Shown: positions 1-17,072 of the stretch, piece after piece
How the letters are laid out: every line of letters begins with the position of its first letter
Numbering within the stretch: the first letter of the stretch is position 1
Assembly: GCF_000224145.3 (NCBI RefSeq)
Contig: NC_020169.2
Span: 3,926,957-3,990,956, forward strand
DNA from: Ciona intestinalis
Lineage: Eukaryota; Chordata; Ascidiacea; Phlebobranchia; Cionidae
DNA: 64,000 bases
Direction: 5' to 3'
Notes under the pieces: model-generated
Told to the model about the DNA's origin: nothing
Seen by the model: the letters and a program-made list of their open reading frames with translations, nothing else
The model's database searches: none
Translations under genes and position numbers: made by a program

Positions 1-197
1 CTGCTTTTCGAATATATTTTTTTAGAAATTGCAATCATTTCTTCTATTCTATATTTTAATTAGGATAAAATAAAGTAGAAAATGTGTCTACTGTTTATAC
101 TTTTATTAAAGCCATTATAACTTGGTATACATGAATAAATGAATGAATGCATGGATACTGAAGAAACGGTGTGCTGACCATTTACTTATTCGTGCAG

Positions 198-5493
<5,296 letters not shown>

Positions 5494-6267
5494 AAAACTG
5501 TATGGATACGAGTCATTTTGTATATCTTGCATTGCGTTTTATTGCACATATAATGTAGTAGGGTGGGGTAATACTAATTTTTCATTCTCTTTTATCGTCC
5601 CATTGACTAGTAAACGAAGAATATTTATAAAATTATTACCCTTGCCCCGTGACTCTAAATGCGTTAGTTGTTTAAATGACGATCAGAAAACTTGGGACAT
5701 TATGCTAACGGTGTCCTATCTTACCCCACAGTACTTTACGTGTCCAAATAACTACAAAAGGCCAAACTCCAACCTTATAGTTTATTGCACACACAGTCGA
5801 CATACACTGTTCAATATTTGTACTATATATAGTTATGTTGTTCATATTTTACAACCTTATAATTTACGTACGACGTTACCTTATTGATTAACTTTCCCAT
5901 TTTATGCGTTCCACCGTTTCCGAATAATCGACGCCACATTTCAGCCAAACTTTGTTTTTTTTTCGGTTTAGATTTTTATTTGTAATGAACAGTACAACTG
6001 TCTGTACTTTTATTTACTCGTGTAGAAACGTTATTTAATAAAAAACATATTCTGAAAAATTTGTTTTATATGAAGTAAAAATGCACGGTTTCGAAAGTCA
6101 TAATCATCAAAGGTATCAAAAGTCATAAAGGAAAAACATCTTTTAAAAAAGAAAACAGCTAATGTTCAATCACATTTTTTATGATTTTGAGTAAATTAAT
6201 AACCCAGCCAAATGCATTTTGTGTAAACACGCATTGAGGATTCAGTAAAACATACATTTGACAAAGT
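5494..6267. other. 3' region between otoferlin and sulfotransferase A, with one MITE
   Basis: Convergent gene ends. A MITE fills 5551-5737 (GTAGTAGGGTGGGGTAATAC on the left, TATCTTACCCCACAGTACT on the right), probably inside the otoferlin 3' UTR. AATAAA occurs near 6037. Nothing else was recognised. Confidence 0.55.
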
Positions 6268-9200
6268 TTACTGTTGTTTTGTTGTACCTTTATATTTGTA
6301 AGGATCGTATCCCAGTATTGCAAAATCATCAGCGTATATTTTTCGAAGTGTTTCCACTTCTGTTTCGTCTAATTGCTCAAAATAACGTATGGTCCTCGAG
6401 TTTTTAACCGGTGGGGGTTGACCGCCTGTTATATTTACCCGTGGACTGTCAATTGGTCGGTCATTTTGAATCCAACTCAAAACTTGGTTTGACTCCGCTA
6501 CCAAGTTTTCAAACCGAATCACATAAGTGTAGTTGACGTTACACGGCAGACACATATCGGTCTGTGGTCTCCAATGTATGTCCATGTCTTTTACATTCAT
6601 CCTTTTAGCGTAGTTATTGATAAACCTGTAAGTGTTTTATAAACTTAAAGATACATGAACTCCATTATGCTAAGAAATTAGTATCAGACCAAGTATGTAC
6701 AGTTATGGTCTTACTTGATAAACTGTTCAAACGAAACGTTGCCGTTGTTTAACACTTTTGTGTATTCAATAACCTCACGTTGTTGGTCGTTGCTTAATCT
6801 TTGAAACTGCCATGTCTTTTTCATAAAGTATTGGGGTATCCAAGTTACTAAACCTAAACTTTAAAATAAAGGGACGTTAGATATATATATATGTGTTAAA
6901 TAGTGGTTCATTTTATTAAAATTGGGCGATTTTGTGTTATAAATTCATATATCCCTGCTGTTATAACTTTCAAAGTTAAAGTATAGTTTTATTATTAACA
7001 AATATACATTACTGGTTGTAAACTGTGGGGGAAAGACAAGACACCTTCACGACATAATATCCAAATATCCTGATCGTGTTTTAAACAATTAAAAGCGGTC
7101 TATATGAGTCGTGAGAATATGATTTTATATTTCTTTGAATGTTCTTTGTTTGCTACCAAATGATGGGACGAAAAAAGTAGAATGAAAAGGTGTCCTATCT
7201 TTCCCCATCCTACTGTACTTAAATAATATTTTAATTAACCACTGGTATTTTCTCCATGACCCCAAATCAAGATTAGACATAAATGTAACGTTTTTAATAA
7301 AACGTAAAACCCCTATAATAGCCAGGTCAAAATTTAAAGTTTATAATAAAAGTCCAATTCATGGGGACTATTAAATAGACTCAAAATAACCTGAAAGAAA
7401 AATTACGCTGCTACAAAATATGGCGAAAATATTTAAAACCAAAAAATATGACATGTTACCTCACACCGTGTAAATATTCTGCAGCTTGAGACCTTGCTAT
7501 CTGTTTTCCAACAGTATCCCGATAATACGGGTAATCGGCAGCACTTGAAAGTTTGTTCCTATAGGCTGACACCAGCCTTTCGAATGGGTGCCTGGTAATC
7601 ATCACAGAAAAATACTTTCGAAAAATATCTTCAGCATCGTTTTCGGTTCCGACTCTAAGTTTTATAAAAGTTTTATAAAATATCCTGAGCATATAATATG
7701 GTGGGGAAAGATGGGACACACTTCCATTCAATTTTCTCACCCTATTAGATAGTAAACAAAGAACATTCATAGAATTCTAAAACTGTATCCTCACGACTAT
7801 CATGATTGTTGCTAATTGTTTAAAAAGGATCAAGATACTTGAATCTTATGTGCTAAAGATGCACCGTCTTTCCCACCCTAATATGTCGTAGGTTGGGGTT
7901 AAATGGTTATTCTTTTCATTCTATTTTATTGTTTTATTTGGTAGTAAACAAAGAATATTTACAGAATGATATAAAAGTGTCCTCACGCCTCTCTTAAGAC
8001 CGCTGTTGATTTTTAAAATAAGGTTCAAGAAATGGTATATAATATGTGTCAACGGTGCCCATCTTAGCCTGCACATTGATACCTATATGGGTATTACACA
8101 ATGGAATAAAATTGAATGTAAAAACCTAGGAACGTTAAAGCGAAAATGTTTTAAAGCATGTTCGCACAAATACCTTAAATAGGTTCCAATGGTAACACGG
8201 TATAACGTTAATGGATAATAGATATACACTTACTGTGACAGTAACTGGTTGGGTATAGGTTGATAAGCCCACTTTTTCATCAGCAATTCGATTTTTTCTT
8301 GTTTAAATCCGTCCAATTTTAAAAGAGCTAACTGCCATGTAGTACTGGCTACCTATAAAACAGATATTGTACCAACATAGTTGTACTGTAGGGGGTGGGG
8401 GGGACGAGACTTCTTTTTTAGCACTTGATACCCAAATATTCTGATTGTGTTTTAACAATTATAAACAGTCTGTGGGAGTCGTAAGGATGCAGTTTTATAT
8501 TTCTTTGACTGTTCTTTGTGTTTACTACCAAATAGGACTAGCAAATGAAACGAAACTGTGTCTTATCTTTCCTCACCCCAGTATATATATACTACATTGC
8601 AAAAACGCATATTGTTTTCTTATAGGAAGCAAAACATATCGTAGGATTGTCATACTTTTGGCGTTTCACATAACACCACACCGGCCTTGTCACTGTACTT
8701 AAATCTATCGGATTTGAGTATTCCATTTTTCTTATGTTGGCGTTTGGAGCATTGAGCATGGATGCTGTTAACCCGGTCTATATAAATGCCATTGTAGTAT
8801 TGCGTAGGAAGGTATGCCATTTTGTTTATCCGTGACGTACCTGTGTGTAAATTATTCGGGTAATGAACTGAGCAACTGTCATATTTTAAGGCATTGAGAT
8901 AAAGTTTTTGTAGTGAATATTACTTTTGTTTACAAATTTTAATTTCGAAAATCAATCAGTAACAGCATGCAAAATACTGATTTTCAGAAATATAAATACT
9001 GCGTGGATTTGAAACGTTTTGTAGCTTACTTTTATGTTAATTTAACCTTTCGTGGCCCAAAAATACACACAGAGTAGGGTGGGGGAAGATAGGACACCTT
9101 TTCATTCTATTTTCCCGTCCCATTTATGAGTTAACAAATTTTTTTTAAAGGAATATACAACTTTATCCTTAAGGGTCCTATAGACTGGTGTTACTTGTTT

Positions 9201-9577
9201 AAAACACGGTCGGGATATTCGGATATTACGTGCAAAGGTGTCCCATCTTCTCCCACACTACTATACATAGCACATTTTACATTCCCGAACCTAGCATTCA
9301 TTACAACAGTATCCATCACTTTTAATAAATATTTTGTCGTAAAGTGAAGTATTGTGCGAATCATAACTATGCCTATATAACTAGACATCATAAAAGGAAG
9401 TTTATTAACAAAATTGAAACAGTTTTGCAATGATGCTAAAACCTTACCTGGTGGTTGTAGATAATTAAACTTTAGCAAGTTAATCAACAACAAGGTAGTG
9501 GCAAACACTAGAAAAGCTTGACAACGTTTAACTTTAAACATCATTGCTATACCTCGCGTCGTCACCATAGTTGGCAT
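6268..9577 (-). CDS. Carbohydrate sulfotransferase A (HNK-1 / chondroitin 4-O type)
   Basis: A Golgi type II membrane enzyme that moves sulfate from PAPS to a glycan hydroxyl; the exact acceptor cannot be told. Exons, 5' to 3': 9577-9448, 8840-8656, 8352-8234, 7654-7460, 6858-6715, 6625-6268; about 376 aa, usual for the family. Exon 1 gives a short basic N-terminus and a signal anchor (CQAFLVFATTLLLINLLKF). The 5'-phosphosulfate-binding region is ETPKVASTTW (the family usually has PKVACTNW), split exactly after the lysine by an intron. The 3'-phosphate-binding motif is ITRHPFERLVSAYRNKL. The C-terminal exon has the family's DIHWRP-CLPC-YTYVIRFEN block. The start is uncertain: 9577, 9568 or 9544 are all in frame. 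Confidence 0.88.
7017..7215. mobile_element. MITE copy in an intron of sulfotransferase A
   Basis: The left end is CTGTGGGGGAAAGACAAGAC and the right end is TCCTATCTTTCCCCATCCTA. Confidence 0.7.
7691..7884. mobile_element. MITE copy abutting exon 4 of sulfotransferase A
   Basis: It begins ATGGTGGGGAAAGATGGGAC and ends CGTCTTTCCCACCCTA. It is directly followed by a second copy. Confidence 0.7.
7885..8081. mobile_element. Diverged MITE copy joined to the previous one
   Basis: The left end GTAGGTTGGGGTTAAATGG and right end GCCCATCTTAGCCTGCAC are diverged. The interior blocks (TAGTAAACAAAGAATATT, CCTCACGCCTC) are recognisable. Confidence 0.6.
8383..8586. mobile_element. MITE copy in an intron of sulfotransferase A
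   Basis: The left end is TAGGGGGTGGGGGGGACGAG and the right end is TCTTATCTTTCCTCACCCCA. It carries a spurious open reading frame. Confidence 0.65.
9072..9265. mobile_element. MITE copy in the first intron of sulfotransferase A
   Basis: The left end is GTAGGGTGGGGGAAGATAGG and the right end is CCCATCTTCTCCCACACTAC. Confidence 0.8.
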
Positions 9578-10107
9578 GGGCAATTTTACAATGTAAACAG
9601 TGCTTTTCTATAAACACTTTTTTTATAAACTTCTATATTTGTATCAAAGTCGCTTCAAAACAGTTTCAAATACCAAACTGTCAAAACGAGAATAAGCATT
9701 TGCAGTTAAAGGTACAATGTGGTGGGTGCATGAGTTTTGTTCATAGAAATCCTTTAAAAATCTAGAATGACGTTATTGCCTTTAGTAGATCCTAAATAAT
9801 TTTATCCAGATTAACAATTATTTGTATGTGATGAACACTTGTTTTAATTTCGAAAGAATATGTGTTTAGTTTAATAGTTGTATCTGTAAACGTTCATTTT
9901 ACGAAGGATAAAAACTACGCATTGTCGTACTAAATGTTTTATTTTACTTTAGATAAAAATATGAAAAAATCGACCACGATAAAAAGGCATCTACTAGTGG
10001 ATATAGAACAAAGTTGCATATAAGTTTACTTTTATAATGTATAAAAGCTTCAGGTGTTTCTACAGCTACCGGTTCTTAACCTGTAAAACTATATTCAAAC
10101 CATACCT

Positions 10108-13100
10108 TCATACGGTTTTTGTCGCGTTATATTTATAAGGATCGTATCCCAGTATTGCAAAATCATCAGCGTATACTTTTCGAAGTATTTCCACTTCTGT
10201 TTCGTCCAATTGCTCGAAATAACGTTTTGTCCTCGAGTTTTTAACCGATGGGGGTTGACCGCCTGTTATATTTACTCGTGGACTGTCAATTGGTCGGTCA
10301 TTTTGAATCCAACTCAAAACTTGGTTTGACTCCGCTACCATGTTTTCAAACCGAATCACATAAGTGTAGTTGACGTTGCACGGCAGACACATATCGGTCT
10401 GTGGTCTCCAATGTATGTCCATGTCTTTTACATTCATCCTCTTAGCGTAGTTATTGATAAACCTGAAAATGGGTTCCTTTTAAAATAATGCTTACTCATA
10501 GTGATGTGTAAAAAACTTCGTATTAAATGACTTTTGAGCAAAAAATTCGTATTTTACGGTGTGCGTTTTTAACAAAATTCTTCCGGTACGCAGCCATCTG
10601 CATTTTAACCGACCAATTCGCTCCGTTATACTTCGGTAGCAACGAAGTTCCATTTTACGACGAATCCTAATTCATGAAACGTTCGTACCAGTCTGTATAT
10701 TTTTTATTGGCTTACGGTGTATAGAAATCTGTTGTATATACAATATTTACTAAGAAGGTGCGGCTTGCGAAACGCGGTATAGAGTGTAAGAAAGCCCTTT
10801 ATTAAAGCAAGTAGGGTGGGGGAAGATGGGACACTTTGTCAGACGAGACTTTTTTTTAATTTTCTTTTTACGGACCCTCATTTAATGATAATCAGGAAAA
10901 TAAGGTTACAGAATTATTCGACAGTATTATCACGACTTTATAAAACGCCCGTCAAAGCTGATTACTGTTTTTAAATATTAAAAAAATATGTAAAATAGAA
11001 ACAGTATACTTGAACCAGAGTCCGTATATAAACATGCAATAATATAATGTATAGGTAACATGTGAAAACTATAGCAGTAGGGCAAGAAAAAGAATGTTTA
11101 GACTTAATTTTCAAAGCGTACAGTATTATTTCGTGTTATTTACGTATATTCCTACTTATAAATACACTTAATAATCAAAATTAACAATGATTTTTAACTG
11201 TCCCATCTTATCCTGTGTGTTTTCGAATTTGTAAAATTTCACCTGTTGTGCGGATCGCTAAAAAACTCCTCGTGTGATTTATTATATTTTATTTAATTGT
11301 TGTCAATTAATAAAGGAATGATAGTACTAATTCGTGGTATTTCCCAAAAACCGTCATCTTTTTTGATTTTGGAAATATTTGGCAATATGTGCTTAAGTGT
11401 CCCATCTTCCCCCATTGTACTATATGTTTATTTATTAATAAACCATATTAACTGGTTTATTAAAAAAGATTAAAATAAACGAACCTGACGAATTGCTTGA
11501 AGGATACTTCGCCATTCTTCAGTATTTTTGCATATTCAATCACACCTCGCTTTTGTTCCTCGTTTAAATTTTGAAATTGTGGTGATTTATCTAGTGAACC
11601 GGGCGTCGGCGATTGAACCACGGCCAAGCTATGTGAAATAAATTTAAATGGATACTTGAATACGAGAAACAGTATTGCACTATACGAGGAATAATAATCA
11701 ACGTAATGGCAGCGTCATTGTTGTTTTTGACGCTTTAAACTTAAAGTGTCATAATTGTTTACATTGCAACGGACGTAAAGTTTAGTGGATTGAAATAAAA
11801 TGGAACACGTTCTAAATCATATTTCTCGTCCAGTTTGATAGTAAACAAATAAACAAAGAACATTCGATAAATTATTATACAATAACCTCACGACTCCTAT
11901 AGGACCGTTTTTAATTGTTTTAAACACAGGATATTTGGATATTATGTGCTAAAGGTGTCCCACCGTCCTCCACTAACAGTATACCCTATTACTGCTGTAA
12001 AAATAGAAGTACGTCCACCCACCTCACACCGTGCAAATATTCTGCAGCTTGAGACCTTGCTATCTGTTTTCCAACAGTATCCCGATAATACGGGTAATCG
12101 GCAACTTTTGAAAGTTTGTTCCTATAGGCTGACACCAGCCTTTCAAATGGGTCCCGGGTTATCATTATAGAGGTGTAATTGCGAACGATTTCGCTCGCTT
12201 CGTGCTCAGTTTTAAGACTGTGAATTGTAAAAAATAGAGTAAACAGCACCTGTTTAGAAATGAACAGTTTGTGTAGTGATGATTGTACGGTATAGTAATA
12301 CAAATATAGTAGTGTGGGGAAAGATGAGACATCTTTAGCACATAATATTGAAATATTCTGTTTTAAACAATTAACAACGGTCTATGTATGTTGAGGGTAT
12401 ACGTTTTTATAATTCTTTGAATGGTCTTTGTTTACTACAAAATGGGACGAGGAAATAAAACAAATGGGCGTCTCATTTTCTCCCACCCTACTATATATCC
12501 GTGTTGATTTTAATTTTTAACTACGGCAGCATTATATGAGAGGTCATAACAGTTTTGAATTAATAAGCAGCTTGACAAATCAGCAATCTCCTATTAAATT
12601 TTCTTTACGGGCGGCTAGCACAACATATTTATACTATGTAAACTTAGTATAACTTTAATAAACAATACATATATACTTACTGCGATAGCAACTGGTTCGG
12701 CATAGGTTGATAAGCCCACTTTTTCATTAGGGCGTCGTTTATTTCTTGATTAAAACCTCCCAATTTTAAAAGAGCAATTTGCCATGTTGTGCTTGCTACC
12801 TGTATTGTATAGCAATGAATTATTGTAGAATCCCCAGCTCTAATTCTTTCTGTTATTTTTACTGTTTTTAGTTTTAAGAAACGTGGCCTTGTTTGTTTGC
12901 CCTTTCCGTTTTTTTTTCAGTAACCGAATGCGGATCGGACGTAATCCATCCGTTCGTATATATTTCACCGTTAATGTTTGTATTAATTCTAGTCTTTAAG
13001 CCTAACGAAGCATTCTATTTGAATATGATTACTACATGTAATTGAAATTTGTATTTATTTGTAACTGTATGTAACACCTTTGGCGTTTCGCAGAGTACGA

Positions 13101-14023
13101 CTTTGGCCTTGTCGCTGTACTTAAATCTATCGGACTTGAGGATCACGCTCTTGTGTTTTTGTTTCAAGCATCGTTCAGTGATACTGTCTGACCGATCTTG
13201 ATATATTTTCCTGTAGTCTACAGCGGTTGAAGATGTCAATTGAGTCGCCAGTAATACATCTGTAATCATGTTAATAATGTTACAAAATGGAGTAACATTT
13301 GTTAACATTCGCCTATACATGTAATATTACTTTAATACGCGGCTGGTGGTATTTGTTCAGGACCTTGAGCGCGCACTCAATCCTACTCGTGTATAGTTTT
13401 ACAAATACAAAAAAATCGATTGTTTTCGTTTAAGTAAAACCGCATGTATCCAAGCTAGAAAATAAAACCTAAATAATTGTACAGCAGAATGGGGAAGATA
13501 GGACACCATTTAACTCTATTTTCTTGTCCCATTTTGTAGTACACAAAGAACATTTAAAGAATTATAAAACTATATCCTCACGACTCCTACATAGACGGTT
13601 GTTAATTGTTTAAAACAAGATCAGGATATTTGGATATCATGTACCAAAGGTGTCCTATCTACCCCCACCTTACTATACTTAAGCTTGACTAGGCACAATA
13701 AATGGCACTTTCAACTTTCTTAATATGCATAACAAAATGATGCGCCATTGCGGAGCGGTTTAACAGAAAAACTACTACTCATATAATTTTGTTACATTTC
13801 CCCGCTCATCTTACAAATACCAATTTTTCAGCCCATGCAATGTCCCTTTGAGGACATAAAGCATACGAAGGTAAATTTACATTTGTACATCGTTAACAGC
13901 TTCGTTCAACTTACCAAATTTGTTGAAGGACTTTTTCAGATGGTCTTGCATCAGAATTGTAAACATCAACACGAAAATGCACAATACTAAGAACGCTACT
14001 TTGCATTTTCTTTGCTGTACCAT
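10108..14023 (-). CDS. Carbohydrate sulfotransferase B, tandem paralogue of A
   Basis: Same enzyme family and same six-exon layout as gene A, about 500 bp away in the same orientation. Exons: 14023-13915, 13259-13078, 12799-12681, 12217-12023, 11628-11485, 10462-10108; 367 aa. Exons 3, 4 and 5 have exactly the same lengths as in A (119, 195 and 144 nt). The N-terminus MVQQRKCKVAFLVLCIFVLM is a basic stub plus signal anchor. PAPS motifs are ETPKVASTTW and ITRDPFERLVSAYRNKL. The last exon and the 3' half of exon 4 are nearly identical to A, whereas exons 1, 2 and 5 are strongly diverged. Confidence 0.9.
10811..11424. mobile_element. Long (about 615 bp) relative of the MITE family
   Basis: It has the family's terminal repeats (TAGGGTGGGGGAAGATGGG, and CCCATCTTCCCCCATTGTAC on the other side), but the roughly 560-bp interior is unrelated to the short copies. 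No open frame of useful length was seen. A reverse-oriented fragment of the same interior lies at 15442-15724. It sits in the last intron of sulfotransferase B. Confidence 0.65.
11782..11983. mobile_element. Diverged MITE copy
   Basis: Interior blocks (TAGTAAACAAATAAACAAAG, CCTCACGACTCCTATAGG) and a right end GGTGTCCCACCGTCCTCCAC are visible. The left end is degraded. Confidence 0.6.
12305..12495. mobile_element. MITE copy in an intron of sulfotransferase B
   Basis: The left end is TATAGTAGTGTGGGGAAAGA and the right end is TCTCCCACCCTACTATA. Confidence 0.75.
13479..13677. mobile_element. MITE copy in the first intron of sulfotransferase B
   Basis: The left end is CAGAATGGGGAAGATAGG and the right end is TCCTATCTACCCCCACCTTA. 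Confidence 0.75.
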
Positions 14024-14689
14024 TATTTGCGGCCAATTACAATAACGCACCAGGAAGTTAAATAAAACCGAACTAAATGCATTTATTTAGCATTTCTATC
14101 TACTAACAACTTTGCATTCTGTGAATTTAAAACGATATTTTATTTAAATTTTCAAATTTTGACAACTTTATTTTGTACCATATATATATTACGACTGTTA
14201 TACGACGTACTGCTGGCCTGGAAATATCTCCCTAAAATGCAAGTTACACCAGCTGCTGCTCTGTGGTCGTCGAGCTATCGGCGATGTCTTTTATTGTTAA
14301 TTTTTAACTAATTACAAACTGTCTTTTGCTGCATAACGACGCACAACACATGTCCTGCACTTAAATATTTACCTTTATACACTGTAGCCTACCTCTCGTT
14401 ACTGCGTTGCGATATACAAGGTCGAATGTAACTGGCAGAAAAAAGGGAAAATGTAACTCTCTGTCAGCATAGAAACAAAACGAACTGGTTACAGGCCCAA
14501 GCGCAGCTATATAATTGGAAAAAGCCCAACAATTTTCCCTGTTAATTGGTCTCATATTATTTTAATTTGGGTGTGTATGTAGCACACGTGTTTTGATTAA
14601 CAGATTTTAGTCTAGATTTTACTTACTAGATACCATTAACGAACATAATCGGTATAACGTCTAAATAGCTCAATTATCGCAAAGTTTAT

Positions 14690-14888
14690 ATGTAGAAGGG
14701 TGGGGGAAGATGGAACACCATTTCATTCTATTTTCTCGTCCCATTTGGTACTAAACAAAGAACATTCAAAGAATTATAAATCTATATCATCACGGCTCCA
14801 ATAGACCGTTGTTAGTTGTTTATAACATGATCAGGATATTCGGACACTAAGTGCTAAAGGTGTCCCATCTTCCCTCACCCCACCATAA
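14690..14888. mobile_element. MITE copy, near-complete
   Basis: The left end is AGAAGGGTGGGGGAAGATGG and the right end is CCCATCTTCCCTCACCCCAC. Confidence 0.75.
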
Positions 14889-15441
14889 TTATATTGACCA
14901 CTACTATACACGCTCTGACCTATTTTTAACAAAGGTCTTACTCTAAATCTTAACTACTTTATATTTTTCCTGGGGTTCACCATTCGTGTTCCGAAATCGT
15001 AAGTATAATAATTAATTAATGTGTCAATTTCTATAATACTTTGTGATAAAAAACTTGAATTATTAAACTTACAACAATCTACGCCTACCTCGAGTGCATT
15101 TTATGCAATTGTCTATCTTTTCCTAAACTAGAACTTCTTTTCGCGTATGATGGTATATGGACCACCTCATAATTAGTCGAACTTTAAGACACTGGTGATA
15201 CTATAGCAAAAAAAGATGATACTGTGCCAAACCCGGCGGGCATAAAATATAACAGCACACCATAACGTGTATGTGAAGCTTTTGTTTATAGAGCATGGTT
15301 TGTATTACTGTTTTGTTTAGGTTAAAATAATACCAATGAAAATTTAAATTTACTTTTTCGTTCGTCGCAGACATCACATTATTAATTTTTTTGGTCGTTA
15401 TTAAATTTTAAGTTTTCATAACAAACAATGCTGAGAACTTC

Positions 15442-15724
15442 TGTAGTCAGTGGGGGAAGATGGGACACTTGCGCGCATTGCCCAATATTTTCAAAATGCA
15501 TGACGGTATTTCGGTGGTACCACGAATTAGTACCATCATTTTTTTTATTAATTAACAACAATTTAAGGAAATACATCAAAACACACGAGGAGTTATTTAG
15601 TGATCCGCACAACAGGTATAATTTTACAAATTCGAAAACACACAGGGTAAGACGAGACAGTTTAAATCTTTCTTGATTTTGATTAATAAGTGTATTTATT
15701 ATTAGGAATACACGTAAATAACAT
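15442..15724. mobile_element. Fragment of the long MITE relative
   Basis: It starts GTCAGTGGGGGAAGATGGGA. The interior (CGAATTAGTACCATC, CACACGAGGAGTTATTTAG, GATCCGCACAACAGGT, CGAAAACACACAGG) is the reverse complement of about 11120-11400. The other end is lost. Confidence 0.6.
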
Positions 15725-17072
15725 GTTACCAACATTAGAGAATTCTATGATAATTGGTTTTGTTTGATCGATAATGAATATAGTTCACAATCTTTCGGTT
15801 TCATCTGACTTCTTTATTTCACCGACACCAATATTTTTTCCGGTTTCATGAATTTATTAGCAAGACTATTTTACAACAACAACAAAAATCATATTTTTTC
15901 ACACATATAATATATATTCAGTAGTGTGAAAAATATTTGGTGAAATGATTTTGAGTGCAAATGAAACAGCAAGAACAACATTTTTAACAAGGTATTTAAA
16001 ATAAATTATATGGATAAATGGTATTGATATGAGTAGTTTTAACAAATCTGGTTTATCATTAGGTGTGTATTGAAAAGTACCATCACACAAGTGTTCAATC
16101 AAATATGGATTGTGTGTTGCATTTCAAAATAATTTACAGTCTCATTGCTATTAGGTAAGAAATACTCACATAGCATGATAAAAATCCTTATTGTGAAGTT
16201 ATCACTATTGTTACAACATAGAATACATAGAATATTTTTTTTGGAAAAAATTGATAGATGTTTTAACTGCAACGTTTCGAATATGTGTTTGATACAATTG
16301 GATGTTAAAGGAATATGAAAACTCTGACATGAATCTTATGTCATATTAATTACTTCAGTGTAGGACCTCATTATGTCTATCGACGAAGGACAGAATAGAA
16401 TATATTTAGAAGGGACACAGTTTTCAAAAGTTTTTTGAACACCTGATTTATTGGGAACATATAATAGTGATAAGCATTCAGGTTATATAAAGTTAAAACA
16501 CAACAACAACAAGATTTATAAGCGCAGGACGGGCATAATATCATGATGTGACATTATATACAAGGTGTAGGAAAATAAGTTTTTAAAGCAATGGATTTAA
16601 CTTTTAATGGTGTAAAAGCGTTATTTTTTAAACATTGTTAACGGATCATTAAAGTGTTGACGGTAAAACGAATCTAAGATAGGTCAAAACATATATACGA
16701 TATTGTTTAACAAGGTCGTAATAAATAATAATTAGAAAAGAATTTTAATTCTAGATTACCACAAGTGGAAAGTGCTGCTTGCCACTGATTTAGCTAAACA
16801 AATTTGAAGACTTAATTTTAGTAAAGTGATCGTAACATGTGTAGACCACAACACAGTGAAACTTGTTACATTACAGCGACGTCAATTTATATGGTGCAGG
16901 GTGGGCATGAATATTCCGACAAATTTTGCATTTTTTTTGCAGCAACTGTTGGATTTCCAATTGTATAAGTAACTTAACATTTAAAAATTATTTTTAAAAT
17001 TATAGATCTACTGTTTCATTGACTCAACCCGTGCTGTTTTAATAATTTGACGCCAATGTATATCAAAATCAC

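Larger units (their letters stand above)
14024..17072. other. Spacer between sulfotransferase B start and MICU1 3' end
   Basis: It holds the upstream region of sulfotransferase B, a MITE (14690-14888), a long-MITE fragment (15442-15724) and AT-rich sequence up to the MICU1 stop that probably includes its 3' UTR. No coding exon was recognised. Confidence 0.5.

Noticed and set aside
7885-8081. Long single MITE of about 390 bp at 7691-8081
   Set aside because: Each half has its own pair of ends, so these are two abutting copies.
8445-8702. Plus-strand open frame of 85 codons in a sulfotransferase intron
   Set aside because: Its 5' half is MITE sequence and its 3' half is antisense to sulfotransferase exon 2.
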